Source: an uncultured Bacteroidota bacterium (GTDB lineage Bacteria > Bacteroidota > Bacteroidia > Chitinophagales > Chitinophagaceae). Taken from it: a stretch of DNA of 33,738 nt. Numbering within the stretch: position 1 is the stretch's first letter; every line of letters begins with the position of its first letter. Where the stretch lies: contig CAIVHI010000451.1 in NCBI GenBank assembly GCA_903905685.1, positions 1 to 33,738 on the forward strand. Direction: 5' to 3'. A program made the position numbers and the translations under genes. The notes beneath the pieces are model-generated. The model was not told the DNA's origin and did not search any database. It saw only the letters and a program-made list of their open reading frames with translations. Below, piece after piece: positions 15,548 to 22,644 of the stretch.

Positions 15548-15982
15548 ATGCCTATCATCTTATCGGCAGACCTTGCCATGTGCCTCCATGCCGAGACCAT
15601 AACGGAATTGGTGCGTGGCGACCAGACCATTTGCGACCGTGCGATAGCCGCTGCGGTAGGCGAATCCAAATTGTACTTGTCGAGATTTGACCTGCGGCAC
15701 CTGTTTGGCACCGACACAGAAGCTCCCACCGTTATAGATGAATTTCTGAAAATGCTGATTGCTGAGATGGCCGTTTGGAAAATCATAAGGTTATCGGGTA
15801 CAACGGCCAACGACGCGGTTTACAGAAAAGCTTACGAAGACGCATTGGCCAAGCTGACCGACATCAAGGAAGGTAAATTGACCCCCTGCGATTGGCCGTA
15901 TGCTGATGCCGGCGGGGAAGCACCCGTAGACGGTAACGCCATTGCCTGGTCAGGGAATCCGAAACGGGAGAACCACTACTAG
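15548..15982 (+). CDS. Head-tail connector, Mu gp36-like (DUF1320 type)
   Basis: A 144-residue mostly helical protein. It has an N-terminal segment (LHAETITELVRGDQTI), KLYLSRFDLRHLFGTD, a helix (VIDEFLKMLIAEMAVWKIIRL) and a C-terminal helix (YRKAYEDALAKLTDIKEG). The YLSRFDL-LF and later AxWKIIRL pattern is what Mu gp36/DUF1320 connectors show in Bacteroidota phages. These proteins form a ring below the portal. It lies between the terminase and portal genes, in the displaced packaging block. Confidence 0.7.
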   Translation: MPIILSADLAMCLHAETITELVRGDQTICDRAIAAAVGESKLYLSRFDLRHLFGTDTEAPTVIDEFLKMLIAEMAVWKIIRLSGTTANDAVYRKAYEDALAKLTDIKEGKLTPCDWPYADAGGEAPVDGNAIAWSGNPKRENHY

Positions 15983-15998
15983 ATGGCTCCCTTCGGCA

Positions 15999-16370
15999 TC
16001 ACCCTATCATTTCGACGAGGCCGCTATAGGCCAGTAGCGACAAGGAAATCAGCATGAACACGATGATTCTGGGGTAATGCGGTTTGCGTGTCTGCTTGGT
16101 GGCGAGGCGGCTTATCTTGAGGTTCAGTACGATGCCGATAAGCAACATCGCCAAAAAGACTAAGCCGAAGTATTTGACAGAGAACAACAACTTGACGCGG
16201 TCTTGCGGGAGATAGCCGTCCAACAGCAACGCGAGCCCATGCAGGATAAAGCAATTGAGCAGCGCCACCATGCAAAGCGAAAAAGCACATGACAACATGT
16301 TGTTTTTCGTCAACTTGAAGCACATCAAATATGCATCCTCTGTTACTTGTTTCATCTTATCGGTAAGCAC
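15999..16370 (-). CDS. Small four-helix inner-membrane protein on the opposite strand
   Basis: A 123-residue protein with about four hydrophobic segments (SCAFSLCMVALLNCFI, ALLLDGYL-adjacent, YFGLVFLAMLLIGIV, IIVFMLISLSLLAYSG). It is the only minus-strand gene in the phage-like cluster. The frame starts with GTG at 16370; ATG at 16355 (MKQVTEDAYLM) is a good alternative. A perfect TAnnTTTG box lies upstream at 16406-16413. No family was recognised. Opposite orientation and its own promoter suggest an accessory gene expressed by the host state, for example for exclusion or regulation, but that is inference. An acquired fragment is also possible. Confidence 0.6.
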   Translation of the reverse strand: MLTDKMKQVTEDAYLMCFKLTKNNMLSCAFSLCMVALLNCFILHGLALLLDGYLPQDRVKLLFSVKYFGLVFLAMLLIGIVLNLKISRLATKQTRKPHYPRIIVFMLISLSLLAYSGLVEMIG

Positions 16371-16405
16371 TTAGCAGGCAATGGCAATTTGCCTCAAGTA
16401 TTTTT

Positions 16406-16413
16406 CAAAGGTA
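16406..16413 (-). promoter_or_regulatory. -7 box TACCTTTG for the membrane-protein gene
   Basis: On the minus strand TACCTTTG matches TAnnTTTG exactly. It lies 36 bases upstream of the GTG start (51 of the ATG at 16355). The surrounding region 16371-16476 is AT-rich. No TTG is found 19-21 bases upstream, so the -33 element is missing or weak. Confidence 0.45.
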
Positions 16414-16476
16414 GAAATATAATCTCTTACGTTCGTTAAAAAAAATTCAAAAACCCTTGATGCTAATTTGTAGGAT

Positions 16477-17568
16477 ATGAAGAAGGATATCATAATTAAC
16501 GAATTGATAATACGGTCGGCAGACCGGGGCCGCAAAGATATAGCCAGTTGGCGCAATGCACTGAAGAGTGCAGAGTCGGTCTACTACCCCAACCGAAGCA
16601 GGCTGTATGACCTCTATGAAGACATCCTGCCCGACGGGCACTTGTCGGGCATCATTGGGAAGCGCATAGATGCGGTGTTGAACAAGCCGTTGTATTTTGA
16701 GAGTGACGGTAAAAAGCGGCCCGAGTTGGACGACCTTATGGCGACTGCGGGGTTTAGAAAGGTAGTGAGGACCATCATGGAGACCGTATTTTGGGGATTG
16801 TCGGGGTTGGAGTTTGTGCCCGGCAACAGTATGGAAGTGAATGTGCTTCCCCGCAAGCACATCAAGCCCGACTTGGGGATACTGGCGTTTGAACAAAACG
16901 GTACATCGGGAATGGCCTATCAGGACCTTGACAACGTCTGGATTATGGGCGACCCCGGCGACTTGGGGATCCTACTGAAGTGTGCACCCTACTGTTTGTA
17001 CAAAAGGGCGAGCATGGCCGACTGGGCACAATACATCGAGTTGTTTGGGCAGCCGGTCAAAATCATCAAGTACGACTCTTACGACGACCAAACGAAGGCC
17101 GAGCTGAAAAAGATACTCGATGAAAGCGGCAGCTCTCTGTCTATGATGATACCCAAGCAAGCCGACTTCGAGATGAAGGATGGCAAGCAGAACAACGGAG
17201 ATGGCAATTTGCAATTATCGTTTATCAAGGCCATGAACGAAGAGTTGTCCATCACCGTGCTTGGCAATACGGAGACCACGACGAGTGCCTACAGTACCGG
17301 CTATGCGCAAAGCAAGGTGCACCTGCAACAGCAGTTCGAAATTACGAAGAGCGACTTGGTTTATACGGCAGGGATGCTGAACCAGCCCAAATTCCTCAGC
17401 GTATTGGAGGCTTATGGATATCCCGTTGGCGGTGGACGATTTGTATTTTCGAAGGATACCGACATCGACTACTTGAAAGCCCGCATCGCCATAGATGCCG
17501 AAATCAACAAGATCGTGCCGTTGGGCCGTCAATATTGGCTGGACACCTACGGCATATGCGCAGAATAA
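16477..17568 (+). CDS. Portal protein, DUF935 (Mu gp29-like)
   Basis: A 363-residue protein with the DUF935 layout: LYDLYEDILPDGHLSGIIGKR, VVRTIMETVFWGLSGLEFV, PRKHIKPDLGIL, ADWAQYIELFGQPVKI, DQTKAELKKILDESGSS and VTVLGNTETT-like segments. The portal dodecamer lets DNA enter and leave the head and docks the terminase. It is shorter than Mu gp29 (about 510 residues by my recollection) and lacks a long C-terminal region. Bacteroidota versions can be compact, so this may be normal. The gene starts a second small operon after an AT-rich gap and a minus-strand gene. Confidence 0.8.
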   Translation: MKKDIIINELIIRSADRGRKDIASWRNALKSAESVYYPNRSRLYDLYEDILPDGHLSGIIGKRIDAVLNKPLYFESDGKKRPELDDLMATAGFRKVVRTIMETVFWGLSGLEFVPGNSMEVNVLPRKHIKPDLGILAFEQNGTSGMAYQDLDNVWIMGDPGDLGILLKCAPYCLYKRASMADWAQYIELFGQPVKIIKYDSYDDQTKAELKKILDESGSSLSMMIPKQADFEMKDGKQNNGDGNLQLSFIKAMNEELSITVLGNTETTTSAYSTGYAQSKVHLQQQFEITKSDLVYTAGMLNQPKFLSVLEAYGYPVGGGRFVFSKDTDIDYLKARIAIDAEINKIVPLGRQYWLDTYGICAE

Positions 17569-17611
17569 ACCTCCAGATAAGACCACTTCAACCAGACCCC
17601 AACATACCGCT

Positions 17612-18091
17612 ATGGAATCCATTTTTGCAAGCATGCTGCTTCAAGTCACTGCCCGCTTGGGTGGTGAATTTGGCAATAAAGTACATATTGCCTTTGCGGG
17701 AGGGCGTGGCCGCCCGCAGATGGGCGTACCCGAAATAACCATTGAATTCGATGAATTCCGCTTCGAGAGTTTGGCAGGTGGGGTACAGATGGGTGCCGGC
17801 ACATTGGTAGTGCGGTTGTTGTTTGCCGCCTTCAGTTCGCCGGCGGCTGCCACCCCAGAACCCTACCGCCGAAAGGCACTTGCCTATTGCGAAATCGAGA
17901 GCAAACTACACGGAATCCTCCAAGGGTTCCAGCCCCATGCATCGGCAGGAGGTTTGGACCGCATTTCTGCACGCGGCAAGTACCAGCCCGATGGCCGCGT
18001 GGAGCGGGAAATTCGATACAGCGTCACCTTTACAGACTCGACGGCTACCGAAGGCAAGACTTGGAAGCGCGTGAAGGCCGCAATGAGGTGA
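17612..18091 (+). CDS. Tail terminator-like protein (Mu gp37-like), last gene of the cluster
   Basis: A 159-residue protein; ATG 17612 (MESIFASM) was chosen over an upstream TTG-initiated extension overlapping the portal gene. The pattern fits tail terminators: an N-terminal helix (MLLQVTARLGG), strand (VPEITIEFDEFRFESL), strand (GTLVVRLLFAAF), helix (IESKLHGILQGF), then GLDRISARGKYQPDG and a C-terminal strand (EREIRYSVTFTD). Such proteins form the ring where the tail joins the head. The function rests on this pattern and phage context. It ends 22 bases before the convergent flippase gene. Confidence 0.5.
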   Translation: MESIFASMLLQVTARLGGEFGNKVHIAFAGGRGRPQMGVPEITIEFDEFRFESLAGGVQMGAGTLVVRLLFAAFSSPAAATPEPYRRKALAYCEIESKLHGILQGFQPHASAGGLDRISARGKYQPDGRVEREIRYSVTFTDSTATEGKTWKRVKAAMR

Positions 18092-18113
18092 CGAAGGCAG
18101 GGGTGGATACCTG

Positions 18114-19622
18114 CTAACGGATGTACTTGCCGATAACGGGTAGCCCTTGGAGCTCTTTCTTCTCAATCAGGGCAATGAAGCGGATGAAGGCGAAGAACAA
18201 TACGGCACCGGAGGCCAAGCGCAGCGGCACGTTCGATGTAAAGTGCTTCACCCACTGCTCCAAGAAGAAAAGGCCCAACATGAAGGACAAGTAGGCCAAC
18301 AGTTTGCGCAGGAAGTAGGGCACAGGATAGTAATGTTGGCCCAACACGTAGGAGAGCACCATCATGCTGCCGTATGCAGCCAGGGTAGCCCAAGCACAGG
18401 CATACATGCCGTAGACCGGTATGTAGCGGAAATTGATGAACAGCGTGATGGCGGCGCCTACTAAGGTGACAATCATGCCGAAATACATCTTGTCGGTGAT
18501 TTTGTACCACACCGAAAGGTTGTAGTAGATGCCAAGGGCAACATTGGCGGCAAGTAGGATGGGCACCACACCGAGGTCGTTGCGATACTGGGGGCCAATG
18601 AAGTATTTCCAGATGTCGAGAAACAAAGCGGTAAACAGGAACGCGATGCAAAGGGTGATGACGAACCATTTCATGACCCGGGCGTAGGTCTTTGGAGCGT
18701 CTTTCTCGGTAGAGCGACTAAAGAAAAACGGCTCGGCCGACATTTTGAACGCTTGGATGAACAGGGTGATGAAAATGGCTATTTTGTAATCGGCACTGTA
18801 GTTGCCCACCTCTATTTTGGCCTGCAGTTCGCTGAGTGGCACCAATTTGCGGAGCATGATGCGGTCTATGGTTTCATTGACCATGCCGCCCAGGCCTATG
18901 ATGATCATGGGGGAGCTGTAGGCAAATATGCGCCGCCACAAGGGGAGGTCGAAGGCGAAGCGCCAAGAATTCCATTCTTTATAGAGCAGCAGGAAAGTTA
19001 CGAGCGATTGGGCAAGATTGGCGAGGAGCAGGAAGCCAACATCGGTATTGGCGTGATACCAAACCGAATATCGCGAAGTGGGGAATTCCGCTACTTTCTG
19101 CGGGCTGTAATAGATGAAATAAATGGTGGCGAATATGTTCACCAATATGCCGGCCACCTTGGTAAATGCATACTTCTTGGGTCGGCCTTCTTGGCGTAGT
19201 TTGGCGAAGGGGATGGCCGACATGGTATCGATGGCTACTATGGCCACGCAGATATTGATGTACTCGGGGTGGTTGTCGAGGCCGGTGAAGGTGCAAACAG
19301 CGTTTCGGAAATAGATGATGAGCGCGCTCAGCAGCACCGACGAAACGGCAAGGGATGTGAATGTGGTTTGGAACAGCTTGTCTTTATCTCCGCCTCGCGC
19401 CGAAAACCTGAAATAGGCCGTTTCCATACCGTAGGTGTAGACGATATTGATGAACGAGATGCAGGAAAACAAAACACTGAAGTCGCCATACTCACTTCGT
19501 TGCATATCAGACCTAAGGATATAGGTAATGATGGGCGTGAGGAGTACATTCAGGAACTTCGCGGCTATGTTGCTGAGTCCGTACCAGATGGTTTCGCCGG
19601 CGAGTTTCTTGAGAGAAGTCAA
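18114..19622 (-). CDS. Polysaccharide flippase (Wzx-like, MATE/MVF superfamily)
   Basis: A 502-residue integral membrane protein with about a dozen hydrophobic segments. It starts SLKKLAGETIWYGLSNIAAKF, the usual opening of Bacteroidota O-antigen or polysaccharide flippases, and includes TPIITYIL and long loops. It would move lipid-linked oligosaccharides across the inner membrane. No ATG is available: TTG at 19622 fits the family N-terminus; another TTG at 19664 would add 14 residues. The first gene of the host flank on the right side of the phage-like cluster, convergent to it. The gene looks intact, so the cluster did not insert into it. Confidence 0.8.
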   Translation of the reverse strand: MTSLKKLAGETIWYGLSNIAAKFLNVLLTPIITYILRSDMQRSEYGDFSVLFSCISFINIVYTYGMETAYFRFSARGGDKDKLFQTTFTSLAVSSVLLSALIIYFRNAVCTFTGLDNHPEYINICVAIVAIDTMSAIPFAKLRQEGRPKKYAFTKVAGILVNIFATIYFIYYSPQKVAEFPTSRYSVWYHANTDVGFLLLANLAQSLVTFLLLYKEWNSWRFAFDLPLWRRIFAYSSPMIIIGLGGMVNETIDRIMLRKLVPLSELQAKIEVGNYSADYKIAIFITLFIQAFKMSAEPFFFSRSTEKDAPKTYARVMKWFVITLCIAFLFTALFLDIWKYFIGPQYRNDLGVVPILLAANVALGIYYNLSVWYKITDKMYFGMIVTLVGAAITLFINFRYIPVYGMYACAWATLAAYGSMMVLSYVLGQHYYPVPYFLRKLLAYLSFMLGLFFLEQWVKHFTSNVPLRLASGAVLFFAFIRFIALIEKKELQGLPVIGKYIR

Positions 19623-19689
19623 AATGGGGTATCGGAAAGGGTGTAAAATTACGGCATACCCCAAAATTTATCAAAAGCAAGGTGGCCTG

Positions 19690-19712
19690 TTGGCCGAAAT
19701 AGGCCAAACTTA
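19690..19712 (-). promoter_or_regulatory. -7 box TAAGTTTG overlapping an inverted repeat
   Basis: On the minus strand TAAGTTTG (plus 19705-19712) matches TAnnTTTG exactly, 83 bases upstream of the flippase TTG start. It overlaps TTGGCC-N6-GGCCAA (19690-19707). GGCC occurs four times in 33 bases (19684, 19692, 19702, 19713). This may be a regulated promoter with an operator, perhaps shared with the divergent gene at 19831. Confidence 0.4.
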
Positions 19713-19830
19713 GGCCATAATGCCCGTGAAAATGCCTATTTTGCGGGTTGGAACCGTAACATCGGGTATTTTAAAAAAAATCTTTGCGGGACAAGATAAA
19801 TTTTAGAATTTTGACCAACGGAGTTTTACT

Positions 19831-20277
19831 ATGAAACGAGTCATTTTAACAATTGGGGGTTTATTGCTTGTTGGTGCCACATTTGCCCAAAAGGCGGGTG
19901 GCCATGCCAAAGGCGGGTCAAATTATTTCGGCAACACTGCGGTGGCGGCCAAAGACGGAGTATGGGGAACCATCAAAAACGGCGCGGGAGACCCTATGGC
20001 GGACGTGGAGGTCATGGTCTACAAGGTAGATACCATTGAGGCTTCGGGTTATACCGATGCAATGGGCCGCTACACCACAAGTGCTTGCGCAGCCGGCAAG
20101 TATACGGTAAAGATTGTTTACCCCAACAACAAGTATGCGATTGTGAACGGTGTGGAAATCAAGAAGGGACGAGTGATGCTGGATATGAAGGCCAATATGC
20201 CTGTTTCCGATACCGTGATTTCTTATGCCGACTTGCAGCCCAAGAAAGAAAAGCCAAAAACACCGGGTAAGCGCTGA
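19831..20277 (+). CDS. Secreted protein with carboxypeptidase regulatory-like domain
   Basis: A 148-residue protein with a signal peptide (KRVILTIGGLLLVGATFAQ, cleavage near residue 20). The mature part contains a CarboxypepD_reg-like beta sandwich: GVWGTIKNGAGDPMADVEVMVY, SGYTDAMGRYTTSACAAGKYTV, KIVYPNNKYAIVNGVEI and a strand VMLDMKANM. It ends in a basic, Pro/Lys-rich tail. Such domains are common in Bacteroidota surface and periplasmic proteins and usually mediate structural interactions. It is divergent from the flippase gene and followed by a terminator. Confidence 0.65.
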   Translation: MKRVILTIGGLLLVGATFAQKAGGHAKGGSNYFGNTAVAAKDGVWGTIKNGAGDPMADVEVMVYKVDTIEASGYTDAMGRYTTSACAAGKYTVKIVYPNNKYAIVNGVEIKKGRVMLDMKANMPVSDTVISYADLQPKKEKPKTPGKR

Positions 20278-20302
20278 TAGCGGATTTGCAATAGGGATTT
20301 CA

Positions 20303-20327
20303 GGGGGAGCGTGGCTTCCCCTTTTTT
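20303..20327 (+). terminator. Intrinsic terminator after the regulatory-like-domain gene
   Basis: GGGGGAGC (20303-20310) pairs with GCTTCCCC (20314-20321) with one G-T pair, giving an eight-base stem. Six T follow (20322-20327). It lies 26 bases after the stop of the 19831-20277 gene. Confidence 0.75.
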
Positions 20328-20351
20328 GGTTTAGGGAGGATGATCCCATTC

Positions 20352-21491
20352 CTATTTTCCGGTTGTGCCTTTGCGGAGGATATGTTTCCTAACCACATTG
20401 CCTACCAGCTTGAATGGCATAGTGAGGAACCCCAGTGCGATTTCCTTCAACAGGCCGGGTTGCGGGCCGAAGGCGTCGAGATTGACGCGGATATGCTTGT
20501 AGATGTCGCGAAACTGCAACAACACCAACATGTTGTATATGGTGCGGCGCGTACTGATGAATTGTACGGGCAACGGGGTATAATACTTCGTGCGGGCGGC
20601 AGTGAAGCCCTCCGTGAGGGCCGTCTTCACGCAGGCTATCGCTTTTTCGAGGTCTGCATCGTAAAGTTCCACCAGGTTTTCCAAGGGGAGGCCGAAGCGT
20701 TCGAAATCGCGGGAGACCGGGTTGATCCAAAAGGCATGAGGGTCAAGCATTTGAATCATGGGCAGGAGCTTGCCGGCCGATGACGTGGTGACCCAGGTGA
20801 TGCCGCTGGAGCAGCCCAACATCAGGGTGCAGTAGTGCGACAGTGCGGCTGTTTCCCGAAGCGTGAGTATGCTGCCGTCAATGATTGCGGGGTTGTCGGA
20901 CACCACTTTGATGCCCGATGAAAGGATGATGGCCGTATCGGGCACGGCAACGGCTTCATTGGCAATGCGTAGCGCCACCGCGGGCGTAATGGCTATTTGC
21001 CCGCTTTGCGGTGCAAACTCGAACAGGACGACATTTTTATAGCCCGATAGTTGATGTTGCACGGCAAAGGCGGCCGTCTTAGCCAGTTCCTCGTCCCTCA
21101 AGCACAGCACGGGTGTGACGGGTACTGTAATGGGGCGGCCATAACACCTGAAGATGCCCGAGCGGATGGCGCCGTCGTAGTTGGCCACATTCTCGTCGGC
21201 CAACTGGGTGAATAGGCACAAGTCGTATTCGCCACGGGCTATTTTGTCATTGATTTCTTTCTTGATTTGCCTAATAGGCTGAACATTGGCCGGTTTGGTA
21301 GGCATTTGCACCACCCACACATCGTCTACGTAGGGGTTGTTATCGATAATCTTGGCACAGAACGATGCGATGACCCACGTGAGGTGGCAGCCGGGGTAGT
21401 CTTGCTTTATCTGCCGGGCTATTGCCGTGGCATATAGGCAGTCGCCATTGGAGTACAGGTGGAGGAGCAATATTCTTTTGGGCGAACTCAT
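20352..21491 (-). CDS. GT9 family glycosyltransferase (heptosyltransferase-like)
   Basis: A 379-residue protein. From ATG 21491 it begins MSSPKRILLLHLYSNGDCL, the GT9 nucleotide-binding start, with YATAIARQIKQDYPGCHLTW, NNPYVDDVWVV and a C-terminal half including AIILSSGIKVVSDNP, LRETAALSHYCTLMLGCSSG and the later MPLV-like region. GT9 enzymes of LPS synthesis transfer ADP-heptose or related sugars to the core. The start overlaps the previous stop as ATGA, so it is co-translated with the SDR gene. The longer frame to 21668 is inside the neighbour gene. The exact sugar is not known. Confidence 0.75.
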   Translation of the reverse strand: MSSPKRILLLHLYSNGDCLYATAIARQIKQDYPGCHLTWVIASFCAKIIDNNPYVDDVWVVQMPTKPANVQPIRQIKKEINDKIARGEYDLCLFTQLADENVANYDGAIRSGIFRCYGRPITVPVTPVLCLRDEELAKTAAFAVQHQLSGYKNVVLFEFAPQSGQIAITPAVALRIANEAVAVPDTAIILSSGIKVVSDNPAIIDGSILTLRETAALSHYCTLMLGCSSGITWVTTSSAGKLLPMIQMLDPHAFWINPVSRDFERFGLPLENLVELYDADLEKAIACVKTALTEGFTAARTKYYTPLPVQFISTRRTIYNMLVLLQFRDIYKHIRVNLDAFGPQPGLLKEIALGFLTMPFKLVGNVVRKHILRKGTTGK

Positions 21492-22363
21492 GCGGCGTCG
21501 GTCATCATTTTGGCAAGCATTTGGAAGGTCACTTCGGGTCTCCAGCCCAGTGAATGAATCAAATCGGGGTTGGAAACGAGAATGCGGTATTCCGGTTGGA
21601 AACCTGGGGGCGAAACCACATGGTTTTGCCATTGCAACCCCTTTAGCGAGAAGCAGGCATCTAGCCAATTGGCTATGGAGTAGGCGAGACCTGAGCCGAG
21701 GTTGGCCTCAAAAATCTCGTCTTGCATGGTGAGGATAAGCGCTGCCTTAACCACGTCTCCGGCAAATGTCCATTCCTTTTGTACGTCTACATCGCCAATG
21801 GTCAATACTTCGGTACTGCCGGCGGCAATTTGGCAGGCGGCAGCCGCAATGCGGCGGGTGAGGTGGTGGGCAGGGCGGCGCGGACTCTCATGGTTGTAGA
21901 AATACCCGAAATAGACCCGCAAGCCCAGCGAGCGGTAATACCGACCTGCATAAACCGACTGTATGCGGCTCACCGCATAGGGGCTGGAGGCATGGAAGGC
22001 ATTGGTCTCTTTTACCGGCAAGCCCTTGTTCTCGAACTGGAGGCCACTGCCCGAGAGGAACACCTTGGTGTGGCGCGAATGGCGGTATACGGCTTCCAAC
22101 AGGTTGAAGGTGCCTGTGCCAATGGTAGCATTGTTCTCCAGCACGGCATCGTGGCGCGTGGTGGAGTTGGCTGCGAGGTCGAAAATGAAATTGGGGCGGT
22201 GGGTGGCTACAAGCTGCTCCACGGCCTGGAAATCGGCAATATCGGTGTGGAGCCACTCGCCCGAGCGCGACACCCCCAATACGTCCATACCCATGCCGGT
22301 CAGTAAGGCATTCAGGTAATGTCCGTCTTGGCCATTGGCTCCAAAAATTATTGCGGTAGTCAT
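21488..22363 (-). CDS. GDP-mannose 4,6-dehydratase-like SDR, catalytic Lys replaced by Arg
   Basis: A 291-residue Rossmann-fold protein of the extended SDR family. ATG 22363 gives MTTAIIFGANGQDGHYL, a GxxGQDG cofactor motif as in GDP-mannose 4,6-dehydratase. FDLAANSTTR and NHESPRRPAHHLTRRIA match that enzyme's conserved parts. The active-site YxxxK reads Tyr129-AVS-Arg133 (SPYAVSRIQS). It may be a related subfamily with another reaction, or reduced activity. It forms an operon with the GT9 gene, which suggests synthesis of a nucleotide sugar for a surface glycan. A perfect -7 box lies 23 bases upstream. Confidence 0.7.
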   Translation of the reverse strand: MTTAIIFGANGQDGHYLNALLTGMGMDVLGVSRSGEWLHTDIADFQAVEQLVATHRPNFIFDLAANSTTRHDAVLENNATIGTGTFNLLEAVYRHSRHTKVFLSGSGLQFENKGLPVKETNAFHASSPYAVSRIQSVYAGRYYRSLGLRVYFGYFYNHESPRRPAHHLTRRIAAAACQIAAGSTEVLTIGDVDVQKEWTFAGDVVKAALILTMQDEIFEANLGSGLAYSIANWLDACFSLKGLQWQNHVVSPPGFQPEYRILVSNPDLIHSLGWRPEVTFQMLAKMMTDAA

Positions 22364-22385
22364 GAAAAAGGCATCAGGGAGTACG

Positions 22386-22393
22386 CAAATGTA
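22386..22393 (-). promoter_or_regulatory. -7 box TACATTTG for the SDR-GT9 operon
   Basis: On the minus strand TACATTTG matches TAnnTTTG exactly, 23 bases upstream of ATG 22363. This gives a leader of roughly 15-20 bases. No TTG stands at the usual distance upstream. Confidence 0.45.
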
Positions 22394-22615
22394 AGCTTGA
22401 AGGGGCAATAATGGTAAAGAGGCACCCGAGCCTTGGGTGCTGCGGCGAATCTGGAACCCAGGGATGATGGCGAGGAGATGAAAAAATATACTTGTTCTAG
22501 CGTCCCGCGTGAGTCGAAGAATAGTCGGGCCTTCGGCGGCGCAATTACCCCCCCAACTCTAAAGCCCTCCTAATCGCCTGTAACAAATATCAATAATACG
22601 CGCAGCTTTTTACGT

Positions 22616-22623
22616 TAATTTTG
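22616..22623 (+). promoter_or_regulatory. -7 box TAATTTTG for dxs
   Basis: TAATTTTG matches TAnnTTTG exactly and lies 22 bases before the dxs ATG at 22645. No good TTG is seen at the -33 position. The intergenic region 22409-22615 shows no gene. Confidence 0.5.
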
Positions 22624-22644
22624 CAAATCAGGTTCCCCAACAAG

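Larger units (their letters stand above)
1654..18091 (+). mobile_element. Mu-like contractile-tail particle cluster (defective prophage or GTA-like), no mobility genes
   Basis: Some 24 genes encode capsid protease/scaffold, capsid, lysis, contractile tail, baseplate, fibre, terminase, connector, portal and tail-terminator functions, all on the plus strand except one at 15999-16370. The portal (DUF935), fused protease-scaffold, gp36-like connector and X/I/J baseplate proteins point to Mu-like myophages of Bacteroidota. No integrase, DDE transposase, repressor, replication gene, Mom/Com or Mu end sequence is visible. The boundaries are the T9SS remnant on the left and, 22 bases past the last stop, an intact convergent flippase gene on the right. 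I found no attachment-site duplication by eye. The packaging genes lie downstream of the tail genes, a circular permutation of the usual order. Confidence 0.8.

Noticed and set aside
1654..18091. Tailocin, T6SS or extracellular contractile injection system
   Set aside because: Major capsid, prohead protease, portal and large terminase are present, so a DNA-packaging head is encoded; no toxin cargo or AAA+ ATPase of eCIS type is seen.
1500..18130. Attachment-site direct repeats or Mu-type ends at the cluster borders
   Set aside because: Comparing both borders by eye showed no convincing shared sequence; a computed search would be needed.
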